DNA from: an uncultured Clostridia bacterium
GTDB lineage: Bacteria; Bacillota; Clostridia; Saccharofermentanales; Saccharofermentanaceae
Length of the DNA: 64,000 nt
Assembly (NCBI GenBank): GCA_946407705.1
Contig: CAMJPC010000002.1
Coordinates: 124,001 to 188,000 of the forward strand
Direction of reading: 5' to 3'
Under the pieces are notes generated by a model. The model saw only the letters and a program-made list of their open reading frames with translations. It had not been told where the DNA came from and made no database searches. A program made the translations under genes and the position numbers. Positions 52,969 to 61,698 of the stretch are shown one piece after another (the stretch's first letter is position 1; each line of letters starts with the position of its first letter).

Positions 52969-55587
52969 TCAATACCAGTCTTTATGTCTCTTGATGTAGA
53001 TGACCTTCATGATCTGGGCAAAGATCATGTAGACGACCATGAGGAGCGCGAGCCAGAGCATGTAGCTGACCGGCATCGCAGGCAGGTCAAACAGCGTGGA
53101 TACACCCGTAAAGCCGATTATGAGCGTAACCGCAATGACAGCGAGTGTCGAAAGCGTCAGCTGGATCGATGCCCTGTCGTTGATGAACGGAAGCTTCGGT
53201 GTCCTGATCGTGTGGATTACCATCGTCTGTGAGATAACGCCGAACATGAACCAGCCGCACTGGAAGTAGCCCGCCATATCGGGATTGTTGTATCCGAATA
53301 TGAACCACAATACGAGGAAGCACAGTACGTCAAGGACCGTACTCAGGAGTCCGAATGACACCATGAATCCCTTGATGCCGCCCAAGTCCCACTTCTTGGG
53401 CTTCTCGATGTACTTGGATTCAACGTGATCGAAAGGCATGCCGAGCTGTGCGAAGTCGTTTAAGAGGTTCTGCACGAGGATGTGTACGGGAAGCATCGGC
53501 AGGAACGGAAGGAAGATGCTCGCGATGAGTACCGAGAACATGTTTCCGAAGTTGCCGGAAACGGACATCTTAAGATACTTGGACATGTTCGCGAATGTGC
53601 TCCTGCCCTCTACAACGCCTTCATCAAGCACGTTGAGGTCCTTTTCGAGAAGGATGATGTCCGCGACTTCCTTTGCGATATCTACCGCATTATCTACCGA
53701 GATGCCGATATCTGCCTGCTTCAAAGGCAAGCTGTCGTTGATACCGTCACCCATGTATCCGACTATGTGACCCTTAGACTGGATCATCTTAACAACGCGC
53801 TGCTTCTGATAAGGAGAGAGCTTGGAGAAGATATCGCAGTTCTCGCATGCTTCCGCGAGCTGTTCGTCGCTCATCGCGTCGATCTTTGCACCGGTAAGTG
53901 TCATCTCCGTTCTGAAGCCGAGCCTTCCGCAGATGTTGATGGCAACGCCTTCGGAATCGCCTGTGAGGACGACCGTGCGGACGCCGTTCTTTCTCAGAGC
54001 GTTGATCGCCGTTGCAGCAGATTCCTTCGGCGGATCGAGGAATCCGACGAATCCGATGAGGACCATGTCGCTCTCGTCTTCAACGCCGAAAACGTCAACG
54101 CCGTGAACGTTGTTCTTCTGTGCTACCGCGATGACGCGGATACCTTCAAGGTTGTTATCCTCAGCGAGCTTTTTGGCATTAGCCTTAAGCTCGTCCGTGA
54201 TGTCTTTTACTTCGCCGTCTATCTCGATAAATGAGCAGATGGAAAGGATCTCCTCAACAGCGCCCTTCGTGATGAGCTGGCGCTTGCCGTTCTGGTCCTT
54301 TAACACGACGCTCATCCTGCGGCGCGAGAAATCGAACGGAATCTCGTCTTCCCTGACGTAAGCTTCTTTAAGGAAAGACAGTTCTTCCTTCTCGGCACGG
54401 CTGATGATCGCAACGTCCATGAGGTTCTTGAGACCCGTCTGGAAATAGCTGTTAAGGAAAGCGTGCCTTAAGATGCGCTTGTCCTCTCGGCCTAAAACGT
54501 CCATGTATTTCTCTAAGATGATTTCGTCCTGCGTCAGAGTTCCCGTCTTGTCCGTGCAGAAAACGTCCATCTCGCCGAACGTCTGGATGGCGCCCAGACG
54601 CTTAACGATGGTCTTCTTGCGGCTCATGTTGATGGCGCCTCTCGCAAGAGAAGAGTTCATGATGACGGGCAGCATCTCCGGCATGATGCCGACAGCGATG
54701 GTAATTCCGAACATGAGTGACTGGAGCCAGGAACCCTTGGTAATGAAGTTCGCGATAAAGATGACCGGAACAGTTATCAGCATGAACCTGATGAGGAGCT
54801 TGCTTACTGAATCGAGGTTCTTCTCGAATGCGCTCTTCTCCTCAAAGGAGTTAAGGCTCTTGGCCATGCTTCCGAAGTAGGTGTCTCCGCCTGTCGTGAG
54901 GATTATCGCCTTTGCAGAACCGGATACGATGTTGGATCCCATGAAGCCGATGTTCGCAAGGTCCGTGACACCGCAGTTTGTATCGGATGTCGTGAATTTC
55001 TCTACGGGATTACTCTCACCCGTCAGCTGCGACTGGTCGATGAAGAGATCCTTCGTCTCGATGAATCTTACGTCACCCGGGATCATGTCACCTGACGCGA
55101 GCTTGACTATGTCACCCGGAACCAGTTCTTCGATCTCGACTTCCATCTCAACGGCATTGCGGATGACGTCAAGCTTGTTGGTGATCATGCCCTGGAGCTT
55201 CTTGGCCGCGTTGTTGGATTTCTCTTCCTGAACGAACGATATCGTGGCAGAGATGATTATTACCGCAACGAGCATTATGAACGTGGCAAACGAAGGCTCG
55301 TCAGCCATTACGACATCGGTAACGAACGTGATAAGGGCGACTACGAGCAAAACGATATTGAACGGATTGATTATGGCATCCTTGATACGTACGGCAAGGC
55401 TCTTTTCTTTACCGAAATCGATTATGTTCTTTCCGTATTCCTCAAGGCGGTCATCTGCCTGGACAGGATCAAGTCCGTCTTCATCCGTTTGGTATCTTTC
55501 GAAAAGAGCTTTCTGCTCCAGTCCGCTTAACTCGAGCAAAGTCTTTTCGACTTCAGCCTGCTTTACGCCGTTCTCCCTTTTTTTCAT
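52969..55587 (-). CDS. mgtA: Magnesium-translocating P-type ATPase
   Basis: An 872-aa P3B-type ATPase that imports Mg2+. The phosphorylation motif is FCTDKTGTLTQ with Asp346; TGES (189-192) is the dephosphorylation loop; GDGINDSLPLKQADIGISV is the hinge; ten or so membrane segments are present. The N-terminal extension and lengths fit MgtA/MgtB. No Mg2+ riboswitch can fit the 78-nt upstream gap, which holds an AACGGGAA/TTCCCGTT hairpin and a TATAAT, so control may be at transcription start. Confidence 0.95.
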   Translation of the reverse strand: MKKRENGVKQAEVEKTLLELSGLEQKALFERYQTDEDGLDPVQADDRLEEYGKNIIDFGKEKSLAVRIKDAIINPFNIVLLVVALITFVTDVVMADEPSFATFIMLVAVIIISATISFVQEEKSNNAAKKLQGMITNKLDVIRNAVEMEVEIEELVPGDIVKLASGDMIPGDVRFIETKDLFIDQSQLTGESNPVEKFTTSDTNCGVTDLANIGFMGSNIVSGSAKAIILTTGGDTYFGSMAKSLNSFEEKSAFEKNLDSVSKLLIRFMLITVPVIFIANFITKGSWLQSLMFGITIAVGIMPEMLPVIMNSSLARGAINMSRKKTIVKRLGAIQTFGEMDVFCTDKTGTLTQDEIILEKYMDVLGREDKRILRHAFLNSYFQTGLKNLMDVAIISRAEKEELSFLKEAYVREDEIPFDFSRRRMSVVLKDQNGKRQLITKGAVEEILSICSFIEIDGEVKDITDELKANAKKLAEDNNLEGIRVIAVAQKNNVHGVDVFGVEDESDMVLIGFVGFLDPPKESAATAINALRKNGVRTVVLTGDSEGVAINICGRLGFRTEMTLTGAKIDAMSDEQLAEACENCDIFSKLSPYQKQRVVKMIQSKGHIVGYMGDGINDSLPLKQADIGISVDNAVDIAKEVADIILLEKDLNVLDEGVVEGRSTFANMSKYLKMSVSGNFGNMFSVLIASIFLPFLPMLPVHILVQNLLNDFAQLGMPFDHVESKYIEKPKKWDLGGIKGFMVSFGLLSTVLDVLCFLVLWFIFGYNNPDMAGYFQCGWFMFGVISQTMVIHTIRTPKLPFINDRASIQLTLSTLAVIAVTLIIGFTGVSTLFDLPAMPVSYMLWLALLMVVYMIFAQIMKVIYIKRHKDWY

Positions 55588-55665
55588 ATATCACCCTATA
55601 AAATAAATAACGGGAAAATTATAGCAAAATTCCCGTTACTTATGAATTATCACTGTGGTTACGTA

Positions 55666-56313
55666 TCAGACCTTTAATACCCTGTGGACTACCTTGTCTT
55701 GACCCAATACGAATACCGATGTGTTGGGCTCGAAAAGATAATCAGGTCCGAGGTTCGCGTTCATCTTTCCGTTCTTGACCGTTCCAAGGATGTTGATCCC
55801 GTATTTCTTACGGATGTCGATCTCGACAACGCTCTTGCCGATCCACTCATTGGGAACAGCGAGCTCGAAGATGGCGAAATCACCTTCAAGCTGGATGTAA
55901 TCGAGGATGCTGTCTGACGTGCACTTGATCGCGGTCCATGCTGCGAGCTGCTTCTCAGGATATACGACTTCGTCAGCGCCGTTCCTTAAGAGGATCTTCT
56001 CCTGTGTTCCCTTGGAGGCTCTCGCGATAACCTTTTTCGCGCCGAGCTCCTTAAGAAGGAACGCAGTCTCGAGTGAGTTCTGGAAGTTGTCTCCGATCGC
56101 CACGATGCATGCGTCGTAATTGTCAACACCGAGAGACTGCATGAACTCGGCATTTGTACTGTCACCGATCTGCGCATTGGTTACGAAAGGAAGAACCGAA
56201 TTAACTCGGTTCTCATCGTGATCGACCGCCATTACCTCATGGTTCATGCTGTTGAGCTTCATGGCAATGTACTTGCCGAAACGTCCTAATCCGATCAATA
56301 AGATTGATTTCAT
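55666..56313 (-). CDS. ktrA: K+ uptake regulatory subunit, TrkA/KtrA-like
   Basis: A 215-aa cytosolic protein: Rossmann RCK-N domain with GLGRFGKYIAMKL and a C-terminal RCK-C domain. Its one-RCK length matches KtrA rather than two-RCK TrkA. It gates the KtrB/TrkH-type channel encoded immediately upstream, 12 nt away, and should bind ATP/ADP (known for KtrA). AAGGAG precedes the ATG. Confidence 0.9.
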   Translation of the reverse strand: MKSILLIGLGRFGKYIAMKLNSMNHEVMAVDHDENRVNSVLPFVTNAQIGDSTNAEFMQSLGVDNYDACIVAIGDNFQNSLETAFLLKELGAKKVIARASKGTQEKILLRNGADEVVYPEKQLAAWTAIKCTSDSILDYIQLEGDFAIFELAVPNEWIGKSVVEIDIRKKYGINILGTVKNGKMNANLGPDYLFEPNTSVFVLGQDKVVHRVLKV

Positions 56314-56325
56314 GATCTCTTCTCC

Positions 56326-57651
56326 TTATCCTACCGTCAATTTTTCCTGGGGAAGCTTGGACATCGAGCTCTGTGTCGGCGTGACAGCCGAGAAGAGCAG
56401 CGTCAGGCCGCCCACTCTGCCTATGTACATGAGAATTATCAGTATTACGCGTGATACGATGCTGAGGTTCGGCGTGATGCCCAATGTGAGTCCCACGGTT
56501 CCGACAGCAGATGCAGTCTCGAACATGCAGGTCATCATGGGAAGACCTTCAACGGCCGTGATGATGACGCCGCCCGTAAGGAACAGGATCAGGTACATCG
56601 TAACTATCGCTATGGCGTTACGGAGAACGCTGTCAGCGATGCTCCTTCCTGAGAAGGATGTGTGCTCTTTGCGTCTGAACACCGAGAACGCCGTAAGGAT
56701 AACGACTGCGAAAGTTGTGGTCTTCATACCGCCTGCGGTCGATCCCGGAGAGCCTCCGATCAGCATGAGAACGATCATGATGGAGATCCCGCCCGAATTG
56801 AGCTTTGTCAGATCGTATGTGTTAAAGCCGGCCGTTCTTGTCGTTACCGACTGGAAAAGCGAGTTGAATATCCTTGACTTGATGTCCATTCCCGCGAACT
56901 CGAGGAAGAAATAGACCGCTGGAAGAAGGATGAGAAACGCAGACGTGAGCAGAACGATCTTTGTCTGCATGCGGTATTTCCTGATGTGGAACTTGTTCGT
57001 CTTGATATCGTCCCAGACAAGGAATCCGATACCGCCGATGATGATCAGGAGCATGACGACGATATTGACCAGGGGATTATCCGAGAAACTCGTAAGAGAC
57101 GAATACTTCTCCTTGACGCCCATCAGGTCAAAGCCCGCATTGCAGAAAGCGGATATCGAATGGAAGAATGAATACCAGATGCCTTTTCCGACACCGAATT
57201 CCTTGATGAATACGGGAGAAAGAAGCAGTGCGCCGGTAACCTCGATTATCGCCGAAGTCTTCAGGATGAATCCCGTGAGCTGTACGATGCCGCCCATCTG
57301 GTGGGCAGAGATCGCTTCCTGCATCGTGCTTCTCTGCATGAGACCGATCTTCTTGCCTGAAGCGACGGTGATCGCAACGGCGAAAGTAACGACGCCCATT
57401 CCTCCGATCTGGATCAGAAGAAGGATGACCGCCTGGCCGAAGCCGGACCAGTATGTTGCCGTGTCCTGAACTACCAGACCCGTAACGCATGTTGCGGAAG
57501 TCGCGGTAAAAACCGCGTCAACAAAGGTGGCACCCTTGCCGTCAGCGGTCGATATGGGCAGCATCAAAAGGAATGCTCCCAGCAGGATCGCTCCCAGGAA
57601 TCCGAGAACGATTATCTGCGATGATGTAAGTTTTCTGGGCATACGCCCCAT
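56326..57651 (-). CDS. ktrB: K+ channel subunit, TrkH/KtrB-like
   Basis: A 441-aa membrane protein with four MPM repeats, each with selectivity-filter glycine: FTATSATCVTGL, SISAFCNAGFD, SVTTRTAGFNT and ETASAVGTVGLT. It imports K+ in complex with the following KtrA-like gene product. GGAGG precedes the ATG; an alternative ATG three codons downstream is possible. Confidence 0.92.
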   Translation of the reverse strand: MGRMPRKLTSSQIIVLGFLGAILLGAFLLMLPISTADGKGATFVDAVFTATSATCVTGLVVQDTATYWSGFGQAVILLLIQIGGMGVVTFAVAITVASGKKIGLMQRSTMQEAISAHQMGGIVQLTGFILKTSAIIEVTGALLLSPVFIKEFGVGKGIWYSFFHSISAFCNAGFDLMGVKEKYSSLTSFSDNPLVNIVVMLLIIIGGIGFLVWDDIKTNKFHIRKYRMQTKIVLLTSAFLILLPAVYFFLEFAGMDIKSRIFNSLFQSVTTRTAGFNTYDLTKLNSGGISIMIVLMLIGGSPGSTAGGMKTTTFAVVILTAFSVFRRKEHTSFSGRSIADSVLRNAIAIVTMYLILFLTGGVIITAVEGLPMMTCMFETASAVGTVGLTLGITPNLSIVSRVILIILMYIGRVGGLTLLFSAVTPTQSSMSKLPQEKLTVG

Positions 57652-57711
57652 AATCTATTCCTCCGACGGAACTTTAAAAGTCCGTTTCTCTCCTGTGAAG
57701 TATACCACTAA

Positions 57712-58629
57712 TCAGAGCCACTTCTTTCGTTTAAAGAAGACAAGGCTGACGATGACGATCAGTACGGATACTCCGATGACGATCGGATAAGCGATCGGAG
57801 ACTGGAACTCCGGCATGTAGACGAAGTTCATTCCGTACCAGCCCGCGATGAGCGTGAGCGGCATGAAGATACTGGTAATGACCGTGAGGATGGTCATTAT
57901 CTTGTTCTGCTTCAGGTCGATCTGCGCCTGGCTCAGGTCTCTGATCTGCGCAGTGTAATCCGAAAGCGAGGTCGTCATGTCGTAAAGAGTCCTGACGCGC
58001 TGGGCGACCAGGTGGAAGTATCTTTCGTTGTCTTCCTTGAAGAACTCGTTCTCGTTCTCTTCCAGTTCCTGGCTGAGATCCAGAAGCTGAGCGTAATGTA
58101 TCCTGAGATCTCTGATCTGGCTCCTGATGTCGCTGAGTTCGATTATCGATTCCTCCGCCTCACCCTTCAGGATGTCGTCTTCCATTGCATCGAGCTTTAT
58201 CTCGAACTTCTCGAGGATCTTATAGTCCCTGTGGATTATGCTCTCCAGAAAATCGTATAAGAACTTCTCAAGGCAGGGGTTGATGTATTTCTTGGTTTTA
58301 GCGATCCTCTCGATTATCTTTGACGCGAAGCCCTCATCGTCAATGAAGACGATACCCTTTTCGTCCAGAGCGAACGCGAAATTGTGGTAGACCTCGTTGA
58401 TCTTGTCACGGCTCGGGATGCAGAATGTTCCGGTAAGTGAATCGATGTTCACCTCGCAGCCGGTATTTGAGATATCGTCAAGATTGATATCCCACTCGAT
58501 ACCCATGTCGAACTTGCGGTTGGAATTGATCCACTCCTCGGATCCGATGACGGCAACATACTGAAACGGGATATTGTCAAACGTTTCAGGCTCGAAAGGC
58601 TCGATCCTCTCCCCTATCTTGTAGTACAT
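57712..58629 (-). CDS. corA: CorA-family divalent cation channel
   Basis: A 305-aa protein with a long cytosolic N-terminal domain and two C-terminal membrane helices flanking the pore motif YGMNF. It passively conducts Mg2+ or related ions; together with mgtA it gives two Mg2+ entry routes in 6 kb. GGAGAG precedes the ATG. It is transcribed toward the ktr genes with a 60-nt gap. Confidence 0.92.
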   Translation of the reverse strand: MYYKIGERIEPFEPETFDNIPFQYVAVIGSEEWINSNRKFDMGIEWDINLDDISNTGCEVNIDSLTGTFCIPSRDKINEVYHNFAFALDEKGIVFIDDEGFASKIIERIAKTKKYINPCLEKFLYDFLESIIHRDYKILEKFEIKLDAMEDDILKGEAEESIIELSDIRSQIRDLRIHYAQLLDLSQELEENENEFFKEDNERYFHLVAQRVRTLYDMTTSLSDYTAQIRDLSQAQIDLKQNKIMTILTVITSIFMPLTLIAGWYGMNFVYMPEFQSPIAYPIVIGVSVLIVIVSLVFFKRKKWL

Positions 58630-58686
58630 AAAGCTCTCCAGTCCGGTTACTCTTTATTAAATATAAAGAGTTTACCACAGAGGGCA

Positions 58687-59118
58687 TTATCTGTTATCTG
58701 TTTTCTGTTTTTCGATCATCTGTGCCATCGAAAGGAAGTACTCAGGCTTCAAAATGGCCAGTCCCTGACCTTCATCACCGACTATGACGAGCTGGTCTCC
58801 CGCAGAAATATCAAATAACTTACGGGCCTTGGCAGGGATCACGATCTGGCCCTTGTCGCCGACCGTGACCAAACCGAACATGTGCTTTCCTTTCGGAGGC
58901 ACTGCCATTCCCAGATTCTCATCAGGCTCAAAGTTTGCAAGATCATCCAGAGACACGCCGAAAAGCTCAGCCAGGAGCCTGCATTTCTCAAGATCGGGAA
59001 CTGTCTCGCCCGATTCCCATTTTGCTATTGCCTGTCTGGAGACACCGGCTTTTGCGGCTACGTCTTCCTGCGTCAGCTGATTTATCTTCCGAAGATGGAC
59101 CAGATTATCTTTGAACAT
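58687..59118 (-). CDS. XRE regulator with AbrB-like C-terminal domain
   Basis: A 143-aa two-domain DNA-binding protein: XRE HTH (about 5-60; LTQEDVAAKAGVSRQAIAKWE) and a SpoVT/AbrB swapped-hairpin domain (about 80-125; VTVGDKGQIVIPAKARKLF). Such pairs occur in Firmicutes, and the target is unknown. Its start overlaps the end of the acyltransferase gene by 14 nt, so the two are coupled. AAGGAG precedes the ATG. Confidence 0.85.
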   Translation of the reverse strand: MFKDNLVHLRKINQLTQEDVAAKAGVSRQAIAKWESGETVPDLEKCRLLAELFGVSLDDLANFEPDENLGMAVPPKGKHMFGLVTVGDKGQIVIPAKARKLFDISAGDQLVIVGDEGQGLAILKPEYFLSMAQMIEKQKTDNR

Positions 59119-60211
59119 TCTTTTTCTCCTTCTTTATGCCAAGCAGCGCCCAGCGGTAGAACGGGATCCTCGAGAAGATCTCATAGAGGCCGTAACCGAA
59201 CACAAATCCTGCCGTCAAGCTGATGATATAGCAAAGAGGCGCAGGCAACAACATGGGCTTGGCGAAGATGAGTGCCATTGAAGAGATGCCGAGATAGTGG
59301 AAGACATAGAGTCCGAAGCTCCTCTTGCTCATCCAGGCGGTAAAGCGGTTGCTGACGTCGCCGAACTTTGCAAAGCCGGCGATCATGGCAAGCGAACCGA
59401 AATAGGAGCATGCAACATACAAAGGTCCCACGTTGACAGGCTTGTCCGCATAGTTCATTCCGCCCTTTACCCAGAAGTAAATGACCGTGAACGCGATGCA
59501 TAAAGCTGCTCCCAGAGCCATGAAGACCACAGCGTATCTCTTCAGCTTTTCGATGACCTGATCGTTTGAGAATACATAGTATCCGATAAGGAAGAAAGCA
59601 AGATAGTAACCGAATCTGTAGACCTGGACTATGGGCGCGTTAAGTATCTGCGCAGCTCCCCACATCGGAAGAACGAGCAGGATAATGAGCCAGAGAGGCG
59701 TCTTTGCGCCAAGGTTCAGGAGACGGCCTTTCTCGATCTTGCGGATGAGTACCAGGATGAGGCTGTAGATCCACAGAAGATGGCAGAACCAGAGCACTCC
59801 GCTTCCCGAAGCGACCATTATAATGAATATGACGGGAGCCGGAACACCTGCTTTACCAAGTTCCGTGAACGCATCACCGAACGACATGCTGACATAACCC
59901 TGTATGACATGAAAAACAAGGACACCGATCGTCGAAGGGACCAGAAGCTTTCTCGTCCTGCTCCTTATGAATTCCTTCGCGGTATGCTTTTCGAGCACGA
60001 TCCTTGAGCTGATCCCCGCAACGATGTACAGGACCGGCATGATCCACGGATAAACGAGATACATGAATGCATCGTAATGCTGGACATTCAGGCTTGTGAT
60101 CTTTCCGACTCCGCCCAGTATCCCTTCCGCGTTGTACATGTAAAGAACGTGATAGAGTACGACCACTACGACCGTTACCCATCTGATGTTGTCCAAATAG
60201 TGTTTTCTCAT
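59105..60211 (-). CDS. Acyltransferase 3 family membrane protein
   Basis: A 368-aa polytopic membrane protein of the acyltransferase-3 (OafA/NodX-like) family. The N-terminal YLDNIRWVTVVVVVLYHV segment holds the family His/Arg pair; about ten membrane segments follow. It probably acetylates a surface glycan. AAAGGTGGG precedes the ATG. It shares a 14-nt overlap with the XRE-AbrB gene. Confidence 0.85.
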   Translation of the reverse strand: MRKHYLDNIRWVTVVVVVLYHVLYMYNAEGILGGVGKITSLNVQHYDAFMYLVYPWIMPVLYIVAGISSRIVLEKHTAKEFIRSRTRKLLVPSTIGVLVFHVIQGYVSMSFGDAFTELGKAGVPAPVIFIIMVASGSGVLWFCHLLWIYSLILVLIRKIEKGRLLNLGAKTPLWLIILLVLPMWGAAQILNAPIVQVYRFGYYLAFFLIGYYVFSNDQVIEKLKRYAVVFMALGAALCIAFTVIYFWVKGGMNYADKPVNVGPLYVACSYFGSLAMIAGFAKFGDVSNRFTAWMSKRSFGLYVFHYLGISSMALIFAKPMLLPAPLCYIISLTAGFVFGYGLYEIFSRIPFYRWALLGIKKEKKNVQR

Positions 60212-60327
60212 ACATATCCCACCTTTGCAATTATTCTTAACACAAGTCTAAATGCAAAGATATCAAGAGTCCACCAACCAAAGTTTACATTGTGGATGAT
60301 TTTATGTTAGCTTTCGTTGCTAAGGCA

Positions 60328-61452
60328 TCAGGCGATGCACTTTTTCGAAGTCGCATCGAAAACACGGTCTCCCTGGCCGCCGGAATAGTAAACGTATCCG
60401 ATAAAGCACATGTGGCCGTTCTTGGCGACATACGGCTCAACGTATTTGTAAGTAGCCTTCTTCTTGTTTGCCTTGACGCACTTTGCTGCGGCAGCTGCAG
60501 GCGCGGAAGGTCCTCCTCCGAAGTTCTTGTATGTGGTCTTGACCCTTGAAAGGAATTTGCTGCTCGACCATCCTGCAAGCTTTACCACGGTCTTGTTCTT
60601 GACCTGCTTTCCGGACGCAACCGAGATGTTATAAGCCTTGTACCTGTGGAAATCCTTGCAGTCCGTGATGTGGACCAGGATCGAGACGAGCTTGCCGCTT
60701 ATATGGTAAGAATACGTGATCTCACGCGCATTCGAGCCCTTGGTCGCATACTTGCTGAGATCGGACTTCATCTTCTTGTTGATCGATTCCGTATTCTTGT
60801 TCGAGATGGAGACCCTGGGGATCTTGTAAGGATGCTTGGATCCGCCTATCACGCTTGTCTTGTCGACTGCATTCAGCACCTTTACCACCGGCTTTTCGGT
60901 AGGCTTGGCATTATCTTTTCCGGAAGGCTTGATGACATAAGGCGTCGGGGTCGGCTTTCTGTCGATGTAGTCCCTGACATTCAGAGTCTCTTTGGTCCTG
61001 TAGTATGAATTGGATTCAACGGAATAACTCGTAACATAGGTCTTTCCGCTGTTACGGTCGATGTGATAACGGAGCAGCGCACCGGTGTGCGACTTGTACA
61101 TTATCATGACCTTATTCTTGCTGCTCGAAGCTATTCCCCATGTGCAGGGATACTTACCTTCATCGAGGATCGCCTGAAGATTCTTGACCTTGAAATACAG
61201 ATAGTTCGTAAATGCCGAAAGAGCTTCTTCGTCAGTAAGGGGCTTCGTCTCCGCCTCGGTCTCTGTTGTTGCGGATTCGCTCGGAACGGTCACAGAAGAA
61301 GCAGTAGTGGCAACGGTAGTCTCCGTTGTCTCACTCGTCTCAGTCTCCTGCTCGGGCTTTTTCGAGAAGATGTTCAAAGGGCAGGCACACAAAATGACAG
61401 CACAAAAGAGTACCGAAATCAGTATTCCAATACGCTTTATATCGTCTTTCAC
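60328..61452 (-). CDS. Lipoprotein with basic C-terminal domain
   Basis: A 374-aa protein with a lipoprotein signal (lipobox LCAC, Cys24), a Thr/Ser/Glu-rich linker (about 35-70), and a basic C-terminal region that holds a repeated-looking beta domain (about 190-374). I do not recognise the family. The start is GTG after AAGGGG. It is downstream of the DUF6273 protein on the same strand. Confidence 0.65.
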   Translation of the reverse strand: MKDDIKRIGILISVLFCAVILCACPLNIFSKKPEQETETSETTETTVATTASSVTVPSESATTETEAETKPLTDEEALSAFTNYLYFKVKNLQAILDEGKYPCTWGIASSSKNKVMIMYKSHTGALLRYHIDRNSGKTYVTSYSVESNSYYRTKETLNVRDYIDRKPTPTPYVIKPSGKDNAKPTEKPVVKVLNAVDKTSVIGGSKHPYKIPRVSISNKNTESINKKMKSDLSKYATKGSNAREITYSYHISGKLVSILVHITDCKDFHRYKAYNISVASGKQVKNKTVVKLAGWSSSKFLSRVKTTYKNFGGGPSAPAAAAAKCVKANKKKATYKYVEPYVAKNGHMCFIGYVYYSGGQGDRVFDATSKKCIA

Positions 61453-61698
61453 CCCAACTTTTACCCCTTATTCAAGAATAAAAAACAAAAATAATTATAT
61501 ATGCCGTTTTTGCTACTTTCAATCTTTTGGGGTGATTGCCTCTGTTTTAGGCCTTTTTTGGGGGCGAAAACTTCTCCCCCGAGCTCAAGCAGGATGCAGT
61601 GGACGGCAACTATACCAATAACGGGTAACGACAATTACAAAGGACACAGATCTTTTGATTCTGTGAATACGGTTAATCAAAAAAACTGATTAAAAGCC
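61453..61698. other. Intergenic gap with weak hairpins
   Basis: This 246-nt stretch contains two weak hairpins, CACAGA/TCTGTG (61635-61665) and TTAATCA/TGATTAA (61672-61695). Neither has a convincing T tract on the minus strand, so readthrough from the DUF6273 gene into the lipoprotein gene is possible. No gene or repeat is supported here. Confidence 0.4.

Noticed and set aside
55588..55665. Mg2+ riboswitch (M-box) upstream of mgtA
   Set aside because: 78 nt is too short; only a simple hairpin and a TATAAT are seen.
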